Shown here piece after piece: positions 25,753 through 34,017 of a stretch of DNA of 64,000 nucleotides; positions within the stretch are counted from its first letter, which is position 1; every line of letters begins with the position of its first letter. Location of the stretch: contig CAWJFT010000002.1 of NCBI GenBank assembly GCA_963842235.1, positions 1 through 64,000 of the forward strand, written 5' to 3'. The notes beneath the pieces are model-generated. The model ran no database searches and was not told the origin of the DNA. It saw nothing but the letters and a program-made list of their open reading frames with translations. A program made the position numbers and the translations under genes. The stretch is from JACDAN01 sp963842235 (GTDB lineage Bacteria > Actinomycetota > Thermoleophilia > Gaiellales > Gaiellaceae).

Positions 25753-25767
25753 GTTCTTTCTTCGGAG

Positions 25768-28260
25768 GTGGCGGCGCGGAGGACGTTGCCGCTCACGTTG
25801 CACGAAGCTATCGAGCAAACCACTCTCCCTACTGAAGCGACTTCTGCGCTCGTCGAAGATGCCGAGCGCGCCGCCGCATGGGCGGGCGAGCCTTTCCTGC
25901 ACCCGGACGAGAGCCCCGAGGTCGTCCTGAGGGCCGGCACGGCGCGCCGCGGTGCCCTGGACGACGCGCTGAAGGAGATCGAGAGCGGCCGCTCCGAGCC
26001 GTCCTCGGAATGGAAGATCCGCTACGCGCTCATGCTCGGGCTCGAGCGAGTCCTCAGCGAGCGCCCGCCAAAACTCCGGTCCGGCACCGAGCTGCGTCGG
26101 CACCAGGTCGATGCGCTCGCAGGAATGCTGACCGAGCTGATTGCGTCGAACCAGCGCGCTGCGGCCGAAGCAAACGGCAACGGAAAGCTCCTGAGCGACG
26201 AGGAGGTGGACGAGCTCGAGGCCGAGGAGGACGAGGAGCTCGTCGAGGGCGAGCTCGAGCCGCTCGAGGCTGCCGCGGCGGCCGATCCCGGCGCCGCGCG
26301 CCGCTACCGGTTCCGCCACCCGACCGCCTCGGGCAAGACGATCGCGGCCGCCGGCTTCGTCGAGGCGGGACGGACGCTCGGCATCCTGATCCTGACGCAT
26401 CGGCGCCTGCTCGTCTCGCAATTCAACCGGGAACTGGGCGAGGAAGGCTACGGCGATCGACTCGCGCCCGCCGTCACGCGCGGCGAGAAGCCGGCCCGCC
26501 CCGATCTCATCACGGTCCAGACGTACGCCTGGTTCGCGCGCCACGTGAACGATCTCGAGCGTGGCGTCTACCACTTGGTCATCGCCGACGAGGCGCACAC
26601 CGCGCTCGGTGAGAAGACCAGCGCGGCGATCCGGACACTCACAGAGCCCGTCTACATCGGGATGACGGCGACGGAGCAGTTGATCGCCAAGCAGGTCTCC
26701 GACGTCTTCCCTGCCTCGGTCGACGACCTTCCGCTCCAGGATGCAGCGCGCCGGGGCCTGATCGCGCCGCTTCGCTCGCTTCGCGTTCCGCCGGCCGCCG
26801 CGATCAACTCGGTTCCGATCGTCGGCGGCGACTTCGAGGAGCGCGCCCTGGCCGAGGTCCTCGACCATCAGGCGCTCAACCAGGCCGCCGCGAGTCTCTA
26901 CCGCGACCGCTTCGACTCGACGCCGGGGATCGTCTACGCCGCAGGCGTCGACCATGCGTACAACCTCGCCCGCGAGTTTCGGGCCGCGGGGCTGAAGGCG
27001 GAAGCGGTCAGCGGGCGAACCCCGCCCGTCAAGCTTGCGGAGATCCTCGCTGCCTACGAGCGCGGCGACATCGACATCCTCATCAACGCAATGCTGCTCG
27101 CGGAGGGCTGGAACTCTCCCCGCGCGACCGTCGTCATGCACCTGGCGCCGACGGCCAGCCGCCGCGTCTACCAGCAGCGCATCGGCCGGATCATGCGACT
27201 GCACCCGCGCAAGGAAGCAGGCGTCGTCGTCGATTTCGTCCCCAAGGGAGCGACGCACAACGAGCGCGTGATCTCACTCCATAGCCTGCTCGACGCGGAC
27301 TTCTATCGCGAGGGCGCTCGCGTCACGCCGGCACCTCGGAGACGTGCGCAGCGGCGCGCGCGCCGCAAGCTTTCGCCGGCGCCGTGGCTCGTCCCGGTGA
27401 CGCCGGACGTGCGGCGACGGCTCTCCGTCATCGCCCGCGAGTGGCAGCGTGTCGACCCCCGGTATCTGGACGAGGAAGAGCAGCGCTTCTGGGCCACGAT
27501 TGCGGGCCGGCAGGTCCGGTTCGAGGAACGCGTCGAGTTCGCGAAGAAGCTGGCCGAGGGTCACACGACGCGCGGGGCGCTCGAGCAGTTCCTGTTCACC
27601 TGCGCCGCCGAGAACCCCAACCGGCGGCTGCGGATGACGGCGCTGGCCGACCGGGTCGGAATGGGCGTCGACCGCGCGAGCTTCGACGACCTCGTCACGC
27701 TCGTGACCCAGGCTCCGACATGGGAGAAGGATCGAGCCCAGGGCGTCCGGATCCTGCTTCGGGGCCTCGCGGAGGGCAAGGTCGATGCGCCGGAGCAGAT
27801 CCTCTGGCGCTGGACGTGGCGGCTCGCGCGGGCGACCAGGAAGATCCAGGACCGGCGGGCGAGCGCCGAGTACCCGGAGGCGAAGCGCTTGCTCGGCGCG
27901 CTCGCGAACTCGCGCGGCCACCGGCATGAGGAGAACGCGCAGAAGCTGATTGCGACCGCGAAAGAGCTTCCGCTCGAGGTTGGTGCCGCGCTCCTGGCAT
28001 CGGCTGAGGGCTACACGCCGAAGGCGACACGGTTCATCGACGCCGCGCGTGAGGAGCTCGCGTCGGTCGAGGAGGTTGCGGCCGCACTGGCCGAGAACCT
28101 CCCGCAGCCCAAGCTCCAGTCTCGCTCCAGGCGACGCCGCCGCCGCAAGAGGCGCGGCAAGGGGAAGCCGCAGGACCAAGCGGCCCAGAACGGCGCGCAG
28201 CCCGAAGCGGCCGAAGCACAGGCCGAACAGCGGGCCGAGCCGGCGGCCGAAGCCTCCTAG
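25768..28260 (+). CDS. DEAH-box superfamily 2 helicase with basic C-terminal tail
   Basis: About 830 aa. Motifs in order: Walker A-like PTASGKTIAAAGF (about 188), ILTHRRLLVSQF (Ia), VIADEAHTALGEK (DEAH-type motif II, about 272), IGMTATEQ (III), INAMLLAEGWNSPRAT (V) and YQQRIGRIMRLHP (VI, about 475). Residues 500-780 are an unidentified helical domain, and the last 50 residues start SRSRRRRRRKRRGKGK and end in Glu/Ala repeats, likely RNA- or partner-binding. A nucleic-acid unwinding role is family knowledge; the precise job is unknown. The start is uncertain: GTG 25768, TTG 25786 and TTG 25798 are all possible. Confidence 0.85.
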   Translation: MAARRTLPLTLHEAIEQTTLPTEATSALVEDAERAAAWAGEPFLHPDESPEVVLRAGTARRGALDDALKEIESGRSEPSSEWKIRYALMLGLERVLSERPPKLRSGTELRRHQVDALAGMLTELIASNQRAAAEANGNGKLLSDEEVDELEAEEDEELVEGELEPLEAAAAADPGAARRYRFRHPTASGKTIAAAGFVEAGRTLGILILTHRRLLVSQFNRELGEEGYGDRLAPAVTRGEKPARPDLITVQTYAWFARHVNDLERGVYHLVIADEAHTALGEKTSAAIRTLTEPVYIGMTATEQLIAKQVSDVFPASVDDLPLQDAARRGLIAPLRSLRVPPAAAINSVPIVGGDFEERALAEVLDHQALNQAAASLYRDRFDSTPGIVYAAGVDHAYNLAREFRAAGLKAEAVSGRTPPVKLAEILAAYERGDIDILINAMLLAEGWNSPRATVVMHLAPTASRRVYQQRIGRIMRLHPRKEAGVVVDFVPKGATHNERVISLHSLLDADFYREGARVTPAPRRRAQRRARRKLSPAPWLVPVTPDVRRRLSVIAREWQRVDPRYLDEEEQRFWATIAGRQVRFEERVEFAKKLAEGHTTRGALEQFLFTCAAENPNRRLRMTALADRVGMGVDRASFDDLVTLVTQAPTWEKDRAQGVRILLRGLAEGKVDAPEQILWRWTWRLARATRKIQDRRASAEYPEAKRLLGALANSRGHRHEENAQKLIATAKELPLEVGAALLASAEGYTPKATRFIDAAREELASVEEVAAALAENLPQPKLQSRSRRRRRRKRRGKGKPQDQAAQNGAQPEAAEAQAEQRAEPAAEAS

Positions 28261-29148
28261 TTACTGTCCGGTCGCGGCGTCGGGCGGGCCGTTCTTGCGA
28301 TCCCGCTCCCGGAGGAACCGCGTCAGCTCCGCGGCGAGCGCGTCGCCCGAAGGCAGGTCGGATTCGTCGATCTCGTCGGCCCGCTCCTCGAGGTCGTCGA
28401 CATACGCCTGCGTGTCCGCGTCCGTCGCAACTGCGCGGCTGACCTGCTCGACATACCCCTCTGAGGCTTCTTTCAGCTCGGCCACATCGATCTCGGTGTC
28501 GAGGAGCGACGCGAGCCGCTCGCAGAGCGCGAGCGCCGCTCGCGGGCTCGGCGTGAGCGAGACGTAGTGTGGAACAGCAGCCCACAGGCTGACCGACGGA
28601 AGGCCTGCCTGGCGGCAAGCGTCGTGCAGCACGCCGACGATGCCCGTGGGCCCTTCGTAACGAGAAGCCTGGAGGCCGAGGCGCTCGACCAGCTCGGGAT
28701 CGCTTGCGCTCCCCGTCACCGGGCACGGCCTCGTGTGCGGCACATCCGCGAGCAGCGAGCCGAGCGATACGACGAGCTCCGTGCCGAGCTCCTTCGCGAA
28801 GTCCACGATCAGGTCCGTGAACGTCTGCCATCGGAGGTTCGGCTCGACCCCGAGCAGGAGGATCACGTCTCGGTCGAAGCCGTCTGCCCGTGCGTGGAAG
28901 AACGCCGTCTCGGGCCAGTCGATCTGCCTCGTCAGTCCGTCGGCGAGCTTCACCTGCGGCCGGACGGCCTGGAAGTCGAAGAAGGCCTCCGGATCGACGT
29001 CGGCGATGCGCTCCGCGTCCCACAGGCGGGCGAGATAGCCGGCGGCGAGCGACGCGCCCTGACCCCCGTCGTTCCAGCCACGAAACGCGGACAGGAGGAT
29101 CGGCCGCTCCAGGTCGGGCCGGTCGTAGATCCGAAGCTCGTCTGGCAT
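28261..29148 (-). CDS. PAC2-family protein (proteasome assembly chaperone-like)
   Basis: 295 aa with the actinobacterial PAC2 hallmarks: PILLSAFRGWNDGGQGASLAAGYLA near residue 16, FFDFQAVRPQV near 50 and VVSLGSLLADVPHTRPCPVTG near 130. Members are found in proteasome-bearing Actinobacteria; a chaperone or peptidase-regulating role is suspected but not shown for bacteria. It ends the selD-nadM-apgM-pip-ctaA run (9 bp gap) and converges with the helicase gene without a spacer. Confidence 0.85.
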   Translation of the reverse strand: MPDELRIYDRPDLERPILLSAFRGWNDGGQGASLAAGYLARLWDAERIADVDPEAFFDFQAVRPQVKLADGLTRQIDWPETAFFHARADGFDRDVILLLGVEPNLRWQTFTDLIVDFAKELGTELVVSLGSLLADVPHTRPCPVTGSASDPELVERLGLQASRYEGPTGIVGVLHDACRQAGLPSVSLWAAVPHYVSLTPSPRAALALCERLASLLDTEIDVAELKEASEGYVEQVSRAVATDADTQAYVDDLEERADEIDESDLPSGDALAAELTRFLRERDRKNGPPDAATGQ

Positions 29149-29157
29149 TCGTCCAGA

Positions 29158-30039
29158 TTATCCGTGTCCCGGGGCGAGCCAGGCCGGCGGGCGCCACAGC
29201 ATGGTCACGAGCGCCACTGTGAGCGCCCACACAGCGGCGGCCAGGGCCACATGAAGAGCGACGATCCCCCACGGAAGCTCCAGCCGGTACTGGATCTCGC
29301 CGACGGCCATCTGGACGAGCAGCACGCCAAGAACGACCAGCGCGAAGCGGAAGAGCCAGGGTGCGAGCTCCCTTCGAGCTCCGAGATAGCCGATGACGAA
29401 GAGAAAGGCGGCCCCGAATAGCGCCGTGACGCGGACGTGGACCCAGAGTGCATCGGGCAGGCTGCCGAGCCGGTGGATGACATCCGGATCGCCGGAGTGC
29501 GGTCCCGCGGCGGTGGAGAACGTGCCGCTGACGACCAGGCCGAGGCACGCGGTGACGAGGACCAGCCCCGCCCAGCGCAGCTCCCGCGGAAAGGCAATCG
29601 CCGCTGTGCCGCGCTCCTCGCGCAACGCGGCCAGCGCGATCACGACGGCGCCGCCGAGGGCGAGCAGTGCTATGAGGAAGTGCACGATCACGATTTCAGG
29701 CGGCAGCTCGTAGCGGATCGTCGCGAGCCCGAGAGGCGCCTCGGCGACAGTCAAGACCGCGACGGCGACGGCCGTCCTGAAAAGCCAAGGCGGTCGGCTG
29801 CGCGCCGCCCACGCGACGAGGATCGAGAGCGTGATCGGGAAGATCCCGACGACGCGGTTGCCGAACTCGATGAAGGCGTGGTAATCCGCCGCCGGGAAGA
29901 ACTGACCCTCCTCGCAACCAGGCCAGCTCTCGCAGCCCAGCCCCGATCCCGTCAGGCGGACCAGCGAGCCCGTGATGACGATGACGTAGAGGGCGGCGGC
30001 AGAGGCGACCGCGAGCCGGCGGAAGCGAGTCGGGCTCAG
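29158..30039 (-). CDS. ctaA: heme A synthase (COX15/CtaA), CTG start
   Basis: About 293 aa with eight membrane helices. Converts heme O to heme A for aa3-type cytochrome oxidase. Visible: ITGSLVRLTGSGLGCESWPGC in helix 1 and the loop with its paired Cys, HAFIEFGNRVVG (first heme His), and VIHRLGSLPDALWVH plus LHVALAAAVW with later His ligands. No ATG, GTG or TTG lies in frame near the N-terminus; CTG 30039 makes a CTGA overlap with the upstream hydrolase stop and gives LSPTRFRRLA, the usual type of N-terminus. The reading frame extends upstream antisense-like to 30711 but is not homologous. Confidence 0.88.
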   Translation of the reverse strand: MSPTRFRRLAVASAAALYVIVITGSLVRLTGSGLGCESWPGCEEGQFFPAADYHAFIEFGNRVVGIFPITLSILVAWAARSRPPWLFRTAVAVAVLTVAEAPLGLATIRYELPPEIVIVHFLIALLALGGAVVIALAALREERGTAAIAFPRELRWAGLVLVTACLGLVVSGTFSTAAGPHSGDPDVIHRLGSLPDALWVHVRVTALFGAAFLFVIGYLGARRELAPWLFRFALVVLGVLLVQMAVGEIQYRLELPWGIVALHVALAAAVWALTVALVTMLWRPPAWLAPGHG

Positions 30040-30896
30040 ACCGCCTCCACCCGGTCGAGGAAGCCGGCGAGCACGGAGCGGAAGCGCTCGGGCTCCTCGA
30101 CGAACGCGGTGTGCGAGCTTTCCTCGAAGAGCACCCACTCCGCACCCGGAATGGCTCGGCAGGCCTCGTCCGCCAGCTTCGGAGTGCACTCGTCGTAGCG
30201 GCCGGACGTGACGAGCGTCGGCACACCGATCTCGCCGAGCCGCGGCCGGATGTCCCAGTCGCGCAGCCGGCCGGTTGCGTTCCACTCGCTTTCGCCCCAG
30301 AGCGTCTCGTAGACCTGCGGGTTCTTCCCTGCCAACCCGCGCTCCACGCACGCCGGTTTCGGTTCCACCCGACAGATGTGCCGACGCTGGAACTCGGCCA
30401 TGGCCGCCTCGCGCTCCGGGTCGCCGGAAGGGAGATCGAGCGCCCGCTTGACGTCTTCGGGGAGCTGGTCGCGCAGCCGGCCGGCCTCGGCGGTCCAGGT
30501 CTCGGTCGCAGTCGGAGGAGAGTTGAGCGTGAGGCTGGCGAGGCCACGCGGCTTCGTCAGGACGTACTCCATCGCGAGCATCGACCCCCATGAGCTGCCG
30601 AGAAGATGGATCCGGTCGAGTCGGAGAGCACTGCGCACCGTCCCCACCTCGTCGAGGAACAGCTCGAGCGTCCAGAGCTCGGGATCGTCCGGCCGGTCCG
30701 AGCTGCCGCACCCCAGCTGGTCATAGAGGACGACGCGACGGCCGTCCTCGGCGAGGCGCTCCAACGGCTCGAAGTAGTGGTGCGTCGACCCGGGGCCGCC
30801 GTGGAGGCACAGGAGCGCCAGTCCGTCCTCCGGTCCGACCTCGCGGAACCACGTCTGGTAGCCGCGGAAGGCGATGCGCCCCTCGGTTTCCCTCAC
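30036..30896 (-). CDS. proline iminopeptidase-family alpha/beta hydrolase
   Basis: 286 aa. Releases N-terminal proline (or hydrolyses a related amide) in the cytoplasm. Oxyanion motif LCLHGGPGSTHHYF near residue 33, nucleophile elbow LLGSSWGSMLAMEY near 100 (Ser in GSSWGS), acid near VTSGRYDECTPK and His in ESSHTAFVEEPERF at the C-terminus. The HGGPG form is characteristic of the prolyl-aminopeptidase/tricorn-F1 group. It overlaps apgM by 4 bp upstream and ctaA by 4 bp downstream. Confidence 0.87.
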   Translation of the reverse strand: MRETEGRIAFRGYQTWFREVGPEDGLALLCLHGGPGSTHHYFEPLERLAEDGRRVVLYDQLGCGSSDRPDDPELWTLELFLDEVGTVRSALRLDRIHLLGSSWGSMLAMEYVLTKPRGLASLTLNSPPTATETWTAEAGRLRDQLPEDVKRALDLPSGDPEREAAMAEFQRRHICRVEPKPACVERGLAGKNPQVYETLWGESEWNATGRLRDWDIRPRLGEIGVPTLVTSGRYDECTPKLADEACRAIPGAEWVLFEESSHTAFVEEPERFRSVLAGFLDRVEAV

Positions 30897-32144
30897 AGGA
30901 TCAGCGGCTCGAGCCTCGCCGGGTAGCCGTCGGCGCCGGGAAACGGCGTCGGCCTGGAGCCGAGAAAGAGCGGCCGATCGGCGGCGTTGAGCAGGACGGG
31001 CATGAGGTCGGGTCCCCGGAGGTGGCCCAGGATCCCACGCGAGCAGTCGAGCTCGCCGAAGGACTCGACCTCGTCGGCCCGGACTCCCGGCCCGGCGACT
31101 AGCAGCGGCACGGGGTCCCCCGAGTGGATCACGTCCGGGGAGGCCGGAGTCGCGTGGTCGCCCGTCACGCAGACGACCGCCCGGTCCGTCGGCAGCTCGC
31201 CGAGCTCGGCATCGAGGACCTCGATCGTCCGCTGCTTCACCGCCGGATCCTTGGTGTGGCCTGCAGCATCGGTCGCCTTGAGGTGCGAGAACACGAACGT
31301 GTCTCCGGCGTCGAGCCGTCCGCTGACGAGCTCGAGCCGGGCGCGCAGGTCGGCGCCGGGATCGTCGGTCTCAGGCGCGTGCAGGGGGTCGAGGCCGACA
31401 GCCCGCGCCAGCCCGTGGAGGAAGCGCGAGTCGGCGATGAACGAGCCGGTGACGCCGTGGCGTTCGAGGAAGGTCGGCGCCCTGTGCGCGCCGGCCCCAC
31501 CACTTGAGCGTGATCACGTTGAACCGCTCTCCGGCCAGGCGGTCGACGACGATGCGCGTCCATTCCTCCGCGGCGTCGGCCGTTCGTTCGGCGTCGGAGT
31601 GCGCGGCCTGCGGCCGCAGGACCGGATGGCGGTCGCGGAAGAACGCGTCCGAGTCGGTGACTCGGTCGTCGGCGCCGCCTCTCACGCGCAGGATCGCCTC
31701 ACCGCGCCGCAGGGGGCTCAGCGTGAAGCGCAGGCCGTCGACCTCGATGTCCGCGCAACGCTCGACTAGCGCGCGCGCCTCCTCCTCGTCCTCGCAGTAA
31801 CGGGGTCGACCCGTGAGCCAGAGCCGTCCATCCCGCCGCTCGGCGGGCCGGAGCGCCGCGAAGGCGAGAACGTCATCCACGCTCACCTCTTGCTGGGCGC
31901 CGAGGGCTTCCAGCACAGCCCGATTCGGGAACTCATCAGGCCGGTACCCGAGCAACGACCAGTGCGCGACCTCGCTGGAAGGGGCGCGGCCGGGACCGAC
32001 GGCGTAGAACACGCCTGTCGAGCCACGAGCGGCGAGCGCGTCGAGGTTCGGCGTCCGTGCGGCCTCGTTCGCCGTGCGGCCTCCGAGGTTGGCGTGCGCG
32101 CGATCCCCGAGCCCGTCGAGGAGCAGGACGACGATCGGTTGCAC
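30893..32144 (-). CDS. apgM: archaeal-type cofactor-independent phosphoglycerate mutase, reading frame broken by one base
   Basis: Alkaline-phosphatase superfamily metalloenzyme. The N-terminal part reads IVVLLLDGLGDRAHANLGGRTANEAARTPNLD (first metal-binding Asp, nucleophile region) up to NVITLKWWG; the C-terminal part, in another frame, reads FSHLKATDAAGHTKDPAVK, the ApgM metal-binding signature, and CVTGDHATPASPDV. The frames join at the CCCC run 31495-31498, where one more base gives WWGGAGAHRAPTFLER. Corrected length is about 417 aa, normal for ApgM. Interconverts 2- and 3-phosphoglycerate. Located between nadM (9 bp) and the peptidase (4-bp overlap). Confidence 0.82.
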
Positions 32145-32153
32145 GCCGTCAGG

Positions 32154-32690
32154 CTAGACGGGCACGCGCTCCAGCTCGCGGATGACCCGCGCCACGCCGG
32201 ACGGAACGAGCGACTCCCAGTCGCCGCCTTCCCGGAGCGCCTCGCGGACATCGGCCCCGGAGATCGCCTTCTCGACGCCCTCGTCCAGGATCACGACCTC
32301 GTAGCCGGCCGCCTGAAAGCGCTCGAGCTTGGTCCCACCCCACTCGGAGAAGAGACGAAGGTACTGCGTCACCCCGTCCGGCACGTACGCCGGCCAGAGC
32401 TCCGGCTCGTTCACCGGGAACGGGATCACGTGCAGCCGGGTCGGATCCAGCCCGAGATCGGCACCGGCCGCCTTCAGCATCAGCAGCCGCTCGACGTACG
32501 ACCACGGGTTGGACTCCGGCAGGTGGCGAACGGGGTCACTCGCCTCGGGCTTGATGCGCGTGGGATCAGGATTCGTGATCCCGACGAAGATCTCCTCGGA
32601 CTCCGCGGCCGCGCCCCGGAGATACTCGAGGTGGCCCAGATGGAACGGCTGAAAGCGCCCGTGGATCATCCCGCGGCGAACGCGGGTCAT
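32154..32690 (-). CDS. nadM: archaeal-type NMN adenylyltransferase
   Basis: 178 aa nucleotidyltransferase joining NMN and ATP to give NAD. GMIHGRFQPFHLGHLEYL at the N-terminus contains the HxGH motif, NPWSYVERLLML is the substrate region, and SGADVREALREGGDWESLVP near the C-terminus replaces the ISGTxIR signature. This NadM class is common in archaea and sporadic in bacteria, where NadD is usual. It overlaps selD by 4 bp (ATGA). NAD synthetase (nadE) is also in this window. Confidence 0.88.
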   Translation of the reverse strand: MTRVRRGMIHGRFQPFHLGHLEYLRGAAAESEEIFVGITNPDPTRIKPEASDPVRHLPESNPWSYVERLLMLKAAGADLGLDPTRLHVIPFPVNEPELWPAYVPDGVTQYLRLFSEWGGTKLERFQAAGYEVVILDEGVEKAISGADVREALREGGDWESLVPSGVARVIRELERVPV

Positions 32691-33724
32691 TGCACGACGA
32701 CTCCCGAGCCCTCCTCGACCAACCCGACCCGACGGAGGAAGAGTCGCCGCGCCATGAACTCTGCCTCCAGCGTCACCGCTCGCTCGGCGTCCACGGAGAC
32801 GAGCAGGCCGCCCGCGGTCTGCGGGTCGTAAGCGAGCGCCTCGAGCGTTTCGGGCACGCCGTCGACGTCGAGGTGCGGCCCGGCGAACTCGCGGTTGCGG
32901 GGATCTCCACTCGTTCGCACGCCCGAGCGCGCGAGGTCGAGCGCGCCGTCGATCGCAGGGAAGCGCTCAGACTCCAGCCGGATTTGCACACCGCTGCGCT
33001 CAGCGACTTCGTGTGCATGACCGAAGAGCCCGAAACCGGTGACGTCGGTGACGGCGCTGGGCTCGAACGGCCGCAGGGCGTCAGCCGCGTCCTTGTTCAG
33101 GGTGCGCATCCAGCGCACCGCGCGCTCGAGCTGCTGCGTTCCTGCGTCGCCGCTCTTGTAGCCGCTCATAATGAGCCCGGTCCCGAGCGGCTTCGTCACG
33201 TAGAGGACGTCGCCCGGCCTGGCGCCGTTCTTCGGCCAGATGCCGTCCGGATGCACCATTCCGACGACCGCCAGTCCGTACTTCGGCTCCTCGTCGCGGA
33301 TCGTGTGCCCGCCGGCGAGCAGCGCGCCGGCGGCGCGTACCCGTTCGTCGGCCGCAGCGAAGATCGCCGCGAGCATCGCCATCGGAAGCGACTCCGGAAA
33401 CGCGGCGATCGAGAGGGCGAGCAGGGGCGAGCCGCCCATGGCGAACACGTCGTTCAGTGCATTTGTTGCCGCGATCGCGCCGTAATCGCCCGGGTCGTCG
33501 ACAACCGGGGGAAAGAAGTCCAGCGTGAAGATCAGCGCCCTGTCCTCGTCCAGGCGGTAGACCGCGGCGTCGTCGGCGGGGGAGAGGCCGACGAGGAGCT
33601 CGTCAGAGTCCGCCGGAACGAAGCCGCGCAGGAGCTCTTCGAGCCGCGCGGCCGAGTATTTCGCCGCGCAGCCGCCGCACGATGCGAGGTCGGTCAGGTT
33701 GACAGTCCCGGAACCGAGGTCCAT
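32687..33724 (-). CDS. selD: selenide, water dikinase (selenophosphate synthetase)
   Basis: 345 aa. Makes selenophosphate from selenide and ATP. Catalytic N-terminal motif is SCGGCAAKYSA (C16/C19, Cys rather than Sec), followed by DDAAVYRLDEDRALIFTLDFFPPVVDDPGDYG (metal-binding Asp), AATNALNDVFAMGG, LAGGHTIRDEEPKYG and VTDVTGFGLFGH. All active-site elements are present. No selA, selB or Sec-tRNA is seen in the window, so the selenium product may go to a tRNA base or to a molybdenum hydroxylase cofactor. Head of a six-gene operon. Confidence 0.92.
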   Translation of the reverse strand: MDLGSGTVNLTDLASCGGCAAKYSAARLEELLRGFVPADSDELLVGLSPADDAAVYRLDEDRALIFTLDFFPPVVDDPGDYGAIAATNALNDVFAMGGSPLLALSIAAFPESLPMAMLAAIFAAADERVRAAGALLAGGHTIRDEEPKYGLAVVGMVHPDGIWPKNGARPGDVLYVTKPLGTGLIMSGYKSGDAGTQQLERAVRWMRTLNKDAADALRPFEPSAVTDVTGFGLFGHAHEVAERSGVQIRLESERFPAIDGALDLARSGVRTSGDPRNREFAGPHLDVDGVPETLEALAYDPQTAGGLLVSVDAERAVTLEAEFMARRLFLRRVGLVEEGSGVVVQ

Positions 33725-33899
33725 GGAAGGTGCGGCCTCCTTGCTGGGGGACGGGGAATCGTGCCTAGGTCCTCGTCAAACCGCAACGCCGAAGCGAGGC
33801 AGGGAATTCCGTGCCGCGCGCTTTGCCGTGGGTGAATGTCGGGCGGCCTTGAACTGCCGCACCGCCGCAGCTCGGTCTACAAGGTCAGGCCTAGGAGGC
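33725..33899. other. non-coding spacer upstream of selD
   Basis: The minus strand has AAGGAGG 11 nt before the selD ATG. At 33886-33904 GGCCTAGGA is directly repeated next to the stop of the small membrane peptide gene. Checked for tRNA-Sec and other tRNA folds without success; no other element is recognised. Confidence 0.4.
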
Positions 33900-33998
33900 C
33901 TAGGAGACGAACCACTGGTCGAAGAAACCGCCACCGCTCACAGCGACGAGGATGACGAGGGCGACGAGAATGAGCAGCTTGATCTGATCCGCACGCAC
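33900..33998 (-). CDS. 32-aa membrane peptide next to XRE-TPR regulator
   Basis: MRADQIKLLILVALVILVAV followed by SGGGFFDQWFVS: a short charged start, one hydrophobic segment, then a Gly turn and an aromatic tail. AAAGGAGG sits 8 bp before the GTG at 33998, a near-ideal ribosome site, which argues strongly that it is translated. It begins 19 bp after the XRE-TPR regulator on the same strand, the layout of peptide pheromone genes paired with TPR regulators. The exposed tail after the helix could be released as a signal; that is inference. The ORF had been hidden inside a longer antisense frame. Confidence 0.65.
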   Translation of the reverse strand: MRADQIKLLILVALVILVAVSGGGFFDQWFVS

Positions 33999-34017
33999 AG
34001 CATTCACCTCCTTTCTC

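Noticed and set aside
24961..25767. Long upstream extension of the helicase frame
   Set aside because: It lies in another frame over fadB, is Arg/Gly/Ala-rich shadow sequence, and contains no helicase motif.
33725..33899. Possible selenocysteine tRNA upstream of selD
   Set aside because: Only a loose GTTCAAG-like stretch is seen; there are no acceptor, D or anticodon arms pairing around it.
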